A stretch of DNA of 64,000 nucleotides from Streptomyces sp. PH10-H1. GTDB taxonomy: Bacteria > Actinomycetota > Actinomycetes > Streptomycetales > Streptomycetaceae. A program made the position numbers and the translations under genes. Under the pieces are notes generated by a model. It did not search any database. It was given only the letters and a program-made list of their open reading frames with translations, and had not been told where the DNA came from. The stretch lies in the NCBI RefSeq assembly GCF_030063355.1, contig NZ_JASISZ010000015.1:1-64000 (forward strand), written 5' to 3'. The stretch's first letter is position 1; every line of letters begins with the position of its first letter. Of this stretch, positions 25,546 to 34,165 are shown in pieces.

Positions 25546-25921
25546 TTGACGCCGCCGTTCGCGGGACCGTCGGCAGGCTTCGGCTTCGTGAACATCCCGG
25601 CTATCAGCTTGTCGTTGTCGATATGGCCGTCGGCCATGTCGTTCATCGCGTCATGAATGCTCGCCAAGCCCAGGACGAGGATGCCGACAGCCGTATCGAC
25701 CGAGGTGCGGACCGGCGCGTACACCGCGTCGAAGTCCGTGCCGGGATCGTCATCGCCCCAGGCCTTGCCCAGGCCTTGCCCAGGCCGTCCAGCGTCGTCC
25801 GCAGCGTGGCAGCCACCGTACGCAGGGCCCCACTTTGGGTGTGGAAGACCGGAGCCGACGACTTCAGATCAGCCGTGGATATGTTGAGGATCTTCCCCGC
25901 GCTCGCATCGTCGCCGCCCAC
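25542..25921 (-). pseudogene. Small helical WXG100-like partner of the Rhs toxin, frameshifted
   Basis: The 5' half (GTG 25921, after GGGGGAGAGTT) reads GGDDASAGKILNISTADLKS and FHTQSGALRTVAATLRTTLD, and the 3' half reads YAPVRTSVDTAVGILVLGLA and IHDAMNDMADGH in another frame. An 11-bp tandem duplication (25760-25781) separates them; with one copy the junction would read DGLGKAWGDDDPGTDFDAVY in one frame of about 122 residues. The stop overlaps the Rhs start by four bases. Small helical partners encoded just before LXG/WXG toxins act as export chaperones in other type VII systems; that role is inferred here. Confidence 0.65.
25760..25781. repeat. 11-bp tandem duplication in the Rhs partner gene
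   Basis: aggccttgccc occurs twice in tandem (25760-25770, 25771-25781), followed by a partial third (aggcc). The extra 11 bases shift the frame; loss of one unit would restore it. Confidence 0.85.
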
Positions 25922-26065
25922 AACTCTCCCCCGTTGATGTGCAGATGCGCGTCAGATGGCCCTAGTCATGAGGCCATTGGCACAGGTGGGGCGGTTCTCC
26001 TCGTCCGCGACGCTCGATGCCCTGTGCCGAGCTTCTCGGCGATCTTGCCCGTTGCTGTCGTTGGT

Positions 26066-27535
26066 CTACCCGCTGGTCATGCCACGTGCGGAGGAGTAGA
26101 CGTCGAGGACGGCCAGGCAGAGGGGGACGAGCGCGAGGAGGAGAACCACCTCGGCCAGGTCGGAGAGACGGCCCCAGAAGGGTGACAGTCCCTTCTTCGG
26201 AATGATCAGAGCGATGCCGATCAGCAGGGTGGCACCGGCCGTGACGGCCGCGGCGAGCCACAAGGTGCGGATGTCGAGCGGTCCCCGGTCCTGTTCTGTC
26301 AGCAACTTGATGACAGCGCCGGTCGGCGGATTGAGTGACAGCCCCAGTATCAGCAGACCTAGGGCGGTGAGACCAGCGCCCAGCACGGCGACGACCTGGG
26401 CGGTGTAACGGAAGAGCCGGGCTCGCAACAGCATGGCCAGGCCTGCGACCAGGGCGAGGGTCTGGCCCCAGACGCTGGTGGAGAAGCCCAGGACAGCGGC
26501 GGCCGCGACCATCACCACGCAGCAGCCTCCGACAAGGCCCAGCAGCAGCTCGTGCCCGCGCCGGGCCTGGGCCGCGATGCGTTCGGCGTCGACAGGATCG
26601 GGCTCGCCGACGCCTGGCTCGTTGTCGAGGTCAGCATCCGTCATGGGCCGCGGGGTGGCGTAGCCGATGGGCAGGCGGGCCACACGGGCGGAGAGTCCTG
26701 GCAGGAAGGCGATGGCGCCGATAGCGATGACCACGCAGACAGCCGCGGTCTCACTGGGACGGGCACCGGTGAGGATCGAGCAGAACGTCGCGAGAGTGCC
26801 GACTGCTGAGGCGAAGACAACGGCGACGAAGGGCGCGTCGCCGGACGGCATCGCGGCGACGAGCCCGGTGGAGAAGATGAGCACCGTGGCGCAGCCGAGC
26901 AGGAACTGGAGTCGTCCGACGCCGGCGCCCGGGTCGAGCGCGAGGAGGCCGGACCCGGCGATCATCAGGTGTGGCAGAGCCGCGAGGCCGAGCGCGATCG
27001 CGGAGGCCCGGTCAGCGTAGACCCGTGCCCTGACGCCCGCGAGCGCGGTGAGCAGCGTACCGACGGCGGCAGCAACGACGCCCGGCAGGCCGTGCATGTC
27101 ATGCCGAACCGGGTCGGCGAACCAGAGCACAAAGCCCATGAGCACGAGGAGCAATGCGCCGCCGAAGAGACCGGAGACGCCGAACAGGTCGTCGCTCCAC
27201 AAAGCTCGGTCGCGACGGACTGCGGACGCGACCGCGTCGGCGACATCGTCGAACACGGCCGGGGGGAGCGATTCGGCGAAGGGCCGAAGCCGCAGGACAT
27301 CACCGTCCAGGACCCGCTGGATCGTCAACGGGTGGGTGGCGTCCAGGAGGGTGCCGTCGCGGCGGGCCAGGTGGTAGCCGGGGGGTGCCCCCGGCGGAGT
27401 GGTCTGGCCGGTCAGCCGCAGGATCTCAGGAAGGAGATCGGCGACGGCGACATCGTCCGGGAGGGCGACATCGATACGGCTGTCCGGTGCCACGACCGTT
27501 ACTCGGCAAAAACCGGTTGTCAGGGTCGAACTCAC
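26066..27535 (-). CDS. eccD: Type VII secretion membrane protein EccD
   Basis: 489 residues from GTG 27535. An N-terminal ubiquitin-like YukD domain (CRVTVVAPDSRIDVALPDDV, residues 1-90) is followed by about eleven membrane segments (for example ALLLVLMGFVLWFA, LAALPHLMIAGSGLLAL, AEVVLLLALVPLCLAVLDVY). EccD dimers line the membrane channel of ESX complexes. It is divergent from eccC across about 170 bp. Confidence 0.9.
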   Translation of the reverse strand: MSSTLTTGFCRVTVVAPDSRIDVALPDDVAVADLLPEILRLTGQTTPPGAPPGYHLARRDGTLLDATHPLTIQRVLDGDVLRLRPFAESLPPAVFDDVADAVASAVRRDRALWSDDLFGVSGLFGGALLLVLMGFVLWFADPVRHDMHGLPGVVAAAVGTLLTALAGVRARVYADRASAIALGLAALPHLMIAGSGLLALDPGAGVGRLQFLLGCATVLIFSTGLVAAMPSGDAPFVAVVFASAVGTLATFCSILTGARPSETAAVCVVIAIGAIAFLPGLSARVARLPIGYATPRPMTDADLDNEPGVGEPDPVDAERIAAQARRGHELLLGLVGGCCVVMVAAAAVLGFSTSVWGQTLALVAGLAMLLRARLFRYTAQVVAVLGAGLTALGLLILGLSLNPPTGAVIKLLTEQDRGPLDIRTLWLAAAVTAGATLLIGIALIIPKKGLSPFWGRLSDLAEVVLLLALVPLCLAVLDVYSSARGMTSG

Positions 27536-27704
27536 CTGATGGATCCCCTCGCTCGCTGCACACCGCGCTCCTGGACAGGGGCGCCACCCTATCGGGGTCC
27601 ACCTCATGGCCTACACGTAGGATCATCGTCGCGCGGAGGTAGGTCGCTGCCACGGGGGCGCCGGCTCACAACTCTCCGGGCCGCATTGAGGGATTGATTC
27701 GCCG

Positions 27705-30700
27705 GTGACCCAGATCGTCGTCAAGCGCCCGCCCCGGGCCATGCCACCTGAGACATCCGCGGCGGAGCTGCGGCTCGAGTCGCCTCCTGAACTGCCGCGT
27801 GGGCAGGAGGAGGGCATGGCAATGCAATTGCTGCCGATGCTCGGCATGGGCTCATCGGTGGTGTTCTTTTTCATGCCCGGCTCACAGCCGTTCATGAAGA
27901 TCATGGGCGTCATGATGCTGCTGTCGACAGCGGCCATGGCGATAGCGCAGGTGATTCGGTACCGCAAAGGAACCCAGGGCGAGGCCTCGGATGGCCGCAG
28001 GGACTACCTGAAGTATCTCGCGCAGACCCGGCGGAAGGTACGCCGTACCGCGCGGGTCCAGAGGGACGCGCAGTTCTATCTGCATCCGGATCCTGACCAG
28101 TTGTGGTCGCTTGTCGCCGAGGGAGGACGGCTCTGGGAGCGGCGGATCGGCGATAAGGACTTCGGGCAGGTCCGGATCGGTCTGGGACCACAGCAGTTGT
28201 GGACACCTCTGGTGGCTCCGACCACTGCGCCGCTGGATGAGTTGGAGCCGCTGTCGGCCGGTGCCATGCACCAATTCCTGGCCACGCATGGTTCGCTCGA
28301 CCGGCTTCCCATGGCGGTATCTCTTCGATCCTTTTACCACCTCGTGATATCGGGCGAGCCGGGGTCAGTGCGCGGTTCCGCACGTGCGCTGGTGGCTAGC
28401 CTGGTGGCGCTGCACTCACCTGATGACCTCATGGTCGCGGTAGTGGCATCCACGGATGTGACGGACCAGTGGGACTGGACGAAGTGGCTGCCGCACACCC
28501 AGCTTCCCGGGTCCTCGGATGGAGCGGGCACGAAGCGGCTGTTCGGCGACGAGCTGACGGAGGTCGAAGCACTGCTCCAAAGCACCCTGGCGGGCCGGTC
28601 GAGGTTCAACCGCGAGGGTTCACCGCTCCTTGACCAGCCACACGTGGTCGTTGTGCTGGACGGCGGTCTCGTGCCCCCGGAGTCCTTGCTCGCCTCTCCC
28701 GAGGGATTGCAGGGTGTGACCGTCGTGGAGATCGTTCCGGAGGAGCTGGACGAACCCCGCGGCGGACTGCACGTCGCCGTACGGCCGGGCCGGCTGCGGC
28801 TGGAGTCGGCGGCCGCCGCCTATCACGGCACGCCCGACTCCCTGCCGGTCGAAACCGCAGAGGCCCTCGGCCGTCAGCTCGCTCCGCTGCGGATGGGAAG
28901 CGGCGCGGAGGATGACGAACCTCTGCTCGCCAACCTGGATTTCACGGATCTGCTGGGAATCGGCGACCCGGCCGCGGTCGACACCAGCACTGTCTGGCGG
29001 CCACGCTCGACGGCCGATCGGCTGCGCGTACCGATCGGCATCGGTGAGGACGGCTCGCCCGTCATGCTCGACCTCAAGGAGGCCGCACAGGAGGGCATGG
29101 GCCCGCACGGACTGTGTGTGGGAGCGACCGGTTCCGGAAAGTCCGAGCTGCTGCGCACCCTGGTGCTGGGCCTCGCGGTCACCCATTCCTCCGAGACCCT
29201 GAACTTCGTCCTGGCCGACTTCAAGGGCGGTGCGACCTTCGCCGGGATGTCCGAGCTTCCACATGTCGCCGCGGTCATCACCAACCTGTCGGACGACCTC
29301 ACCCTGGTCGACCGAATGCGGGACTCCATCACCGGTGAGCTGCAGCGCCGCCAGGAACTCCTGCGGGCGTCAGGCAACTACGCGAACCTCACCGACTACG
29401 AGAAGGCCCGCGCCGCCGGGGCTCCACTGGAACCCCTGGCCTCACTGGTCCTGGTGATCGACGAATTCAGCGAACTGCTCACCGCCAAGCCTGATTTCAT
29501 CGACATGTTCATCCAGATCGGCCGCATTGGACGGTCCTTGGGCGTGCACCTGCTGCTGGCCTCGCAGCGTCTGGAGGAGGGCCGCCTGCGCGGCCTGGAC
29601 ACCTACCTGTCCTACCGTGTGGGCCTGCGCACCTTCTCAGCCGCCGAATCCCGTACTGCCCTGGGTGTACCGGACGCGTACCACCTGCCATCGGTCCCCG
29701 GCTCCGGCTTCCTGAAGTTCGGTACCGAGGGGATGACCCGCTTCAAGGCCGCGTACGTGTCGGGCACCTACCGGCCGGGAGTCCCGCCGATCGTCGGCAG
29801 CGGAGAACTTCCCATCGACCGGCGTCCCGTGCTGTTCACCGCGACTCCGGTGGCGGTCCACTACCCCGAGCCCGATCCGGATGTCTCCCTCGCGCCCGGA
29901 CAGGGAACCGCCGATGCGCTGGCGGACACCGTTCTCGATGTCATCGTGCGCCGCTTGGAGGGTCAAGGGCCTCTCGCCCATCAGGTGTGGCTGCCGCCTC
30001 TCACCGAAGCCCCTTCCCTCGATCAGATGCTGCCCCCGCTGGCGGTGTCGCCAGAGCGCGGACTCCACTCCCCGCAGTACGCCCAGAACGGCGCCCTGGT
30101 CGTCCCCTTCGGTCTGGTGGACAAGCCCTTCGAGCAGCGGCGCGACTTCCTCGCGCGGGACTTCTCCGGCGCCGCCGGCCACATGCTCATCGTCGGTGGC
30201 CCCCGCTCAGGCAAATCCACTCTTCTCCGCGCCCTCATCGGCTCCTTCGCCCTCACCCACACTCCGCACGAAGTGCAGTTCTACGGAATGGACTTCGGCG
30301 GCGGCGGCATGATCGCCGTCGAGGGTCTGCCCCACGTCGGAGGGGTGGCCTCCCGTCTTGACCCTGAGAAAATTCGCCGCACGGTCGCTGAGGTCTCCGG
30401 GATCCTCAATCGGCGCGAAGAGTTCTTCCGGGACAACAACATCGACTCGATCACCACGTACCGCCAGCTTCGCGCGGCCGGCCGGCTTCCGGACGAGCCG
30501 TGGGGCGACGTCTTCCTGGTCATCGACGGCTGGCAGTCCTTCAAGACGGACTACGAGTTCCTGGAGCCCGTCGTCGCTGACATCGCCGCACGGGGCCTGG
30601 GCCTGGGCGTGCACCTGATCGCCACCGTTTCCCGCTACATGGAGATGCGGGCAGCCCTCAAGGATCAGTTGCTCAATCGGCTGGAGCTACGCCTCGGCGA

Positions 30701-31670
30701 TCCGACCGACTCCGAACTGGACCGCAAGATAGCGGTGAACGTCCCCACTGGCACACCGGGCCGCGGTTTGACAGCGGAGAAGCTCCACTTCATGGGCGGG
30801 CTGCCGCGCGTCGACAATTCCGCGGGCACCGACGACGACCTGTCAGAGGCCACCGCCGCCTTCGTCCGGGCGTCGGCCGACAACTGGCCCGGCCCGCACG
30901 CCCCGCAGGTCCGCATGCTGCCCAGGATGCTGTCCGCGCGTGACCTGCCGACCGGCCACAGCGAAGCGCGCAGCGGAGTCGCGATCGGAATCGACGAGAT
31001 GAACCTCGCACCGGTCTTCGTCGACTTCGACACCGATCCCCTGTTCGCGGTCTTCGGCGAGTCGGAGTCCGGGAAGACCGCTGTGTTGCGGCTGCTCATC
31101 CGGCAGATCACCGAGCGGTACACACCGCAGGAGGCATTGATCTGCGTCGGCGACTACCGGCGCAGCCTCCTGGAGTGCGTGCCCGAGCCCTACCTCGTCG
31201 GGTACGCCACGACCCAGAACGCGTTCGACAAGTACCTCCAGGACATGAACACCCTCATCAGCAGCCGCATCCCCGGCACCGATGTGACACCGCACCAGTT
31301 GCGCACCCGTAGCTGGTGGAGCGGGCCCCGGGCGTTCATCGTCGTCGACGACTACGACCTGGTCGCCACGTCGTCCGGCAACCCCATGTCCCAGCTGGTC
31401 GACAACCTGCCGTACGCCCGCGACGCCGGGGTGAACATCATCATCGCGCGCAGCAGCGCGGGGGCCGGCCGCTCCTCGTACGAGCCCTTCATCCAGCGCT
31501 TCAAGGAACTCGGAGCCCAGGGCGTCGTCCTGTCCGGTCACCCCGGCGAGGGCGAACTCCTCGGCGACGTGAAGGCCCGCCCCCTCCCGCCGGGCCGCGG
31601 CCTGTTCGTCTCCCGTCGCGGCGTGCCTTCGCTGATCCAGACGGGCTGGCTGCCGACAGCGGCGGACTGA
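27705..31670 (+). CDS. eccC: Type VII secretion ATPase EccC (fused EccCa/EccCb)
   Basis: 1321 residues, GTG start. Two membrane helices lie near residues 45-90, followed by three FtsK/SpoIIIE ATPase domains with Walker A motifs at residue 473 (GATGSGKS), 831 (GGPRSGKS) and 1118 (GESESGKT). The first domain has an intact Walker B-like LVLVIDEFSELL. EccC recognises exported WXG substrates and powers translocation. Streptomyces usually keeps EccCa and EccCb fused, as here. Confidence 0.95.
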   Translation: MTQIVVKRPPRAMPPETSAAELRLESPPELPRGQEEGMAMQLLPMLGMGSSVVFFFMPGSQPFMKIMGVMMLLSTAAMAIAQVIRYRKGTQGEASDGRRDYLKYLAQTRRKVRRTARVQRDAQFYLHPDPDQLWSLVAEGGRLWERRIGDKDFGQVRIGLGPQQLWTPLVAPTTAPLDELEPLSAGAMHQFLATHGSLDRLPMAVSLRSFYHLVISGEPGSVRGSARALVASLVALHSPDDLMVAVVASTDVTDQWDWTKWLPHTQLPGSSDGAGTKRLFGDELTEVEALLQSTLAGRSRFNREGSPLLDQPHVVVVLDGGLVPPESLLASPEGLQGVTVVEIVPEELDEPRGGLHVAVRPGRLRLESAAAAYHGTPDSLPVETAEALGRQLAPLRMGSGAEDDEPLLANLDFTDLLGIGDPAAVDTSTVWRPRSTADRLRVPIGIGEDGSPVMLDLKEAAQEGMGPHGLCVGATGSGKSELLRTLVLGLAVTHSSETLNFVLADFKGGATFAGMSELPHVAAVITNLSDDLTLVDRMRDSITGELQRRQELLRASGNYANLTDYEKARAAGAPLEPLASLVLVIDEFSELLTAKPDFIDMFIQIGRIGRSLGVHLLLASQRLEEGRLRGLDTYLSYRVGLRTFSAAESRTALGVPDAYHLPSVPGSGFLKFGTEGMTRFKAAYVSGTYRPGVPPIVGSGELPIDRRPVLFTATPVAVHYPEPDPDVSLAPGQGTADALADTVLDVIVRRLEGQGPLAHQVWLPPLTEAPSLDQMLPPLAVSPERGLHSPQYAQNGALVVPFGLVDKPFEQRRDFLARDFSGAAGHMLIVGGPRSGKSTLLRALIGSFALTHTPHEVQFYGMDFGGGGMIAVEGLPHVGGVASRLDPEKIRRTVAEVSGILNRREEFFRDNNIDSITTYRQLRAAGRLPDEPWGDVFLVIDGWQSFKTDYEFLEPVVADIAARGLGLGVHLIATVSRYMEMRAALKDQLLNRLELRLGDPTDSELDRKIAVNVPTGTPGRGLTAEKLHFMGGLPRVDNSAGTDDDLSEATAAFVRASADNWPGPHAPQVRMLPRMLSARDLPTGHSEARSGVAIGIDEMNLAPVFVDFDTDPLFAVFGESESGKTAVLRLLIRQITERYTPQEALICVGDYRRSLLECVPEPYLVGYATTQNAFDKYLQDMNTLISSRIPGTDVTPHQLRTRSWWSGPRAFIVVDDYDLVATSSGNPMSQLVDNLPYARDAGVNIIIARSSAGAGRSSYEPFIQRFKELGAQGVVLSGHPGEGELLGDVKARPLPPGRGLFVSRRGVPSLIQTGWLPTAAD

Positions 31671-31685
31671 GCGGGTCATCGGGAA

Positions 31686-31728
31686 CGACGCGGGGGTCAG
31701 CCCGGTGATGGGCTGACCCCCCGCGTCG
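31686..31728. terminator. Hairpin terminator after eccC
   Basis: Arms 31686-31703 and 31710-31728 pair over 18 bp with one bulged C, 16 bp past the eccC stop. Confidence 0.75.
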
Positions 31729-31831
31729 CTAGCGGACGGGCGCGTCATGCGTGGCGCGCGGGCTCACAACTCTCTGACTTTGACCAGTGTTGCGGGCACA
31801 TCCCAAGGCCGAAGGTGACCGAGTGGCGGAG

Positions 31832-32203
31832 TTACAGCGACTCGATCAGCTTGACGGATTCAGCAATGGGACATCGGGGGAACTGGCGCCTGAGCTGACG
31901 TGCAGCTGCAAGCACGCCCTTTTGGTCCCGGACCCGGCGGAGCGCCGCCTCATCCGTCAGGATGAGACGTAGTTCGTCGATGGACGTGAACCTCTTCGCG
32001 TACCAATCTCTCCGCCGCCGCTGACCTGCGTATGTTTCGGCGATCCCGGGCAGGATTATGCCCAGTACGGAAAGGGAAACCACCAACGGCACATTGCCGG
32101 ATGTGAAGGAGAAGAGAATGCTGAAGGAGGCCAGGGCGGCACACCATAGTGTTACCCGAATCCAATACATGGGAGGAAATAGCCAACCATTCTCATAGTC
32201 CAT
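31832..32203 (-). CDS. Hypothetical membrane protein in the ESX locus
   Basis: 123 residues from ATG 32203; a TTG at 32221 is also in frame but has no ribosome-binding site. Two hydrophobic segments (WIRVTLWCAALASFSILFSF and LVVSLSVLGIILPGIAE) are followed by a basic cytoplasmic tail (AGQRRRRDWYAKRFTSIDEL). The DNA here is less GC-rich than average. It is the last gene of a minus-strand series of ESX-associated genes. I do not recognise a family; it could be an immunity or accessory membrane protein. Confidence 0.55.
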   Translation of the reverse strand: MDYENGWLFPPMYWIRVTLWCAALASFSILFSFTSGNVPLVVSLSVLGIILPGIAETYAGQRRRRDWYAKRFTSIDELRLILTDEAALRRVRDQKGVLAAARQLRRQFPRCPIAESVKLIESL

Positions 32204-32266
32204 CCCGGCATGCCTCGCCAAATATTGCGGGGCGGGCGTATCAAATACTACTGCACCGCGAATTCG

Positions 32267-33004
32267 TCAAGCCGTTGCGATCGGCCATTTTCCTTCCGGG
32301 AAGGCGCTGTTGTCATTTGCTTCACCCTTGGCGGTGGTTATTGCGTTGAGCTGCGACGTGAGTAGTCCTGCCAGGGCTACCAGGAGCCCGGTGATGATGC
32401 CGGCATCTGACAGCGCTTCTCCGATAAATCCGAGAAACCCCGCCCAAGAAAATACGACGGAAGCTGTCGCGGCAATCGCTGCGATCGTGATGACGATGGC
32501 CTTGATCAAGACTGCGGCCAGCGCCAAGTAGAAGGCCATTCCACCTGCCGCACAAATCATCAATGCCGATGCAAGCTTGTCGGCGCTCGTCTCGATCTGA
32601 GTAGCGGCAGTTGGTTGACCCTTTACGGCCGCGACATAGGCATTGGCTCCTTCGCCTTTCCAGACGATCGGCGCCTTGAGTGCCTCCGGTGCCAGATTGC
32701 CGGCGACGCCGGACACTTTTCCACGGAGTGCAGGGCCCTCCCAATCCTGTGAATCGAGATACATCATGACCGGCGCGGCGGCCCCTTTCAGGCACTCGAT
32801 GATCTTGTCCCGGATCCAACATCCAATCTCTATGATCTTGTTGGCAAACCATATCAACGGTTTTGCAACGGCATCCGGAACGTACCAGTGATTGACCGTC
32901 GACTCCGCTCGCGGCCCGACTTGATTCAACTTCGCCGAAAGCGTCACAATGCCTGAATTCAGCTTCTCAATAGTTGCTTCGGTTTGAGCCACGTTGAATG
33001 CCAT
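32267..33004 (-). CDS. ESX-associated protein: WXG100-like region plus membrane helices
   Basis: 245 residues. The first 150 are mainly helical with IVWKGEGANAYVAAVKG, a WXG-type turn, and the C-terminal part has several hydrophobic segments (MICAAGGMAFYLALAAVLIKA, GFIGEALSDAGIITGLLVAL). It could be a pore-forming or membrane-active ESX substrate, or a larger relative of EsxA fused to a membrane domain. It lies in a run of same-strand ESX genes with visibly lower GC. Function unproven. Confidence 0.6.
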   Translation of the reverse strand: MAFNVAQTEATIEKLNSGIVTLSAKLNQVGPRAESTVNHWYVPDAVAKPLIWFANKIIEIGCWIRDKIIECLKGAAAPVMMYLDSQDWEGPALRGKVSGVAGNLAPEALKAPIVWKGEGANAYVAAVKGQPTAATQIETSADKLASALMICAAGGMAFYLALAAVLIKAIVITIAAIAATASVVFSWAGFLGFIGEALSDAGIITGLLVALAGLLTSQLNAITTAKGEANDNSAFPEGKWPIATA

Positions 33005-33018
33005 TTTTTTCCCTCTTG

Positions 33019-33318
33019 TCAGTAGGCGTCGTTGACGGAGTTCTTGGTGTCCTGCTCATGGTTGTCGTAGGCATTCGCGTTCTTGATCAACGCATCCGCG
33101 ACTTCCGACATTCGACTTTCTCCTTCGAGGCATCGAGCAGATATCTGATCGATGGCCGAACTGTAGGCGGAGACAATTATTTGGAATACACCGGCCTCAA
33201 TTCGCGTCAGCCGCATCGCCTGAGCCGAGTGAGCTACTTCGCCTATGGCTGTACTCTGCTTGTCCCACACCCCCGCTTCGGTACGCAATGCATCGGTTAT
33301 GTGCTTGAGATCGGCCAT
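33019..33318 (-). CDS. Small ESX-substrate-like protein with a YxxxE tail
   Basis: 99 helical residues (LKHITDALRTEAGVWDKQST and VADALIKNANAYDNHEQD). The near-C-terminal YDNHE matches the YxxxD/E export signal of type VII substrates. There is no clear WXG. It is 14 bp upstream of the previous gene, in the same operon, and may pair with it. Confidence 0.6.
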   Translation of the reverse strand: MADLKHITDALRTEAGVWDKQSTAIGEVAHSAQAMRLTRIEAGVFQIIVSAYSSAIDQISARCLEGESRMSEVADALIKNANAYDNHEQDTKNSVNDAY

Positions 33319-33339
33319 TTCAATCTGTCCCTTCGAAAC

Positions 33340-34095
33340 CTAATCGGCGAAATGTTGCGGGTCGACGAGTATGGCCAGAGCCTCGTTCAACAGACTGTCC
33401 AACTGCAGGCCCGCAACATCATCTGCGGCGACGGACTCAGCCCTGCTCAGCTGGTCGCGAGCGTCGGCTAGGGCTTGCTCAAATGCCTGATTCAGCCCGA
33501 TGTACGACTTCCTGGCTGCCCATTGTCGATCTACCTCGCAGGAGCGCAGAGCACCCTTGGACACGATGAGAGCCACATGGCGGGCAGTGGACGTTCCCTT
33601 GATCTCCGCTGGTTCGGACACCGACTCCTCCATCCGCTCCACCGCGTCGAAGGCCGAGAGAACGTCCTCTGCCACTTCGTCGAGCGGGCGAGGGATGACG
33701 TAGCGCAAGTCCCGGTCAAGGACCTCGGGCTGCACCGTGGAAGCGGACGATGCGGCAGGTTGACCAAGGGGGCCGTCCAGTTGGTCCGCCTCGCCCTGCC
33801 AGTTGCTTTCCTCGAAGGCCTGACCCCAAGCGGCCATCTGTTCGCCCATGGCCGCTCCGTAAGCCTCGCCGACAGCAGCTCCGATGGCCTCGGGTGCCTG
33901 CCTGCGCTGCCAGTCCGATGCGGCCTTGATGAATTCCGGAAGCCCATCCGGTGCCAAACGTATGGAGATGGCCCCCTGCGCGTCCGTTCCTTCGGCACCC
34001 TGGGGCATTCGGTTCTGCATATCTGTCATCAGGTTCTGCAGGTTCTGCGCATTCTGCTGGAACTGTTGCAGTTCGCGTATGAAATCTTCGTTCAC
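33340..34095 (-). CDS. YbaB/EbfC-like ESX-associated protein
   Basis: 251 residues from GTG 34095 with GGAGG six bases upstream. The N-terminal helix FQQNAQNLQNLMTDMQNRM and the strand AQGAISIRLAPDGLPEFI resemble YbaB/EbfC proteins, which are often found in actinobacterial ESX loci; the rest (about 110-251) is unassigned. It starts the three-gene run 34095 to 32267. Confidence 0.5.
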   Translation of the reverse strand: MNEDFIRELQQFQQNAQNLQNLMTDMQNRMPQGAEGTDAQGAISIRLAPDGLPEFIKAASDWQRRQAPEAIGAAVGEAYGAAMGEQMAAWGQAFEESNWQGEADQLDGPLGQPAASSASTVQPEVLDRDLRYVIPRPLDEVAEDVLSAFDAVERMEESVSEPAEIKGTSTARHVALIVSKGALRSCEVDRQWAARKSYIGLNQAFEQALADARDQLSRAESVAADDVAGLQLDSLLNEALAILVDPQHFAD

Positions 34096-34165
34096 AATGC
34101 CTCCGCCTGGCCTATGCGCTTACAGTCGAATCTGGATGGGGCTACGGGTGATTGATTACACGAAT

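Noticed and set aside
23149..25656. 835-codon plus-strand frame opposite the Rhs gene
   Set aside because: Gly/Val/Arg-rich shadow of the Rhs repeats; no start context and no recognisable fold.
31787..31972. Small plus-strand frame after eccC
   Set aside because: Antisense to the end of the hypothetical membrane gene at 31832; no supporting motif.
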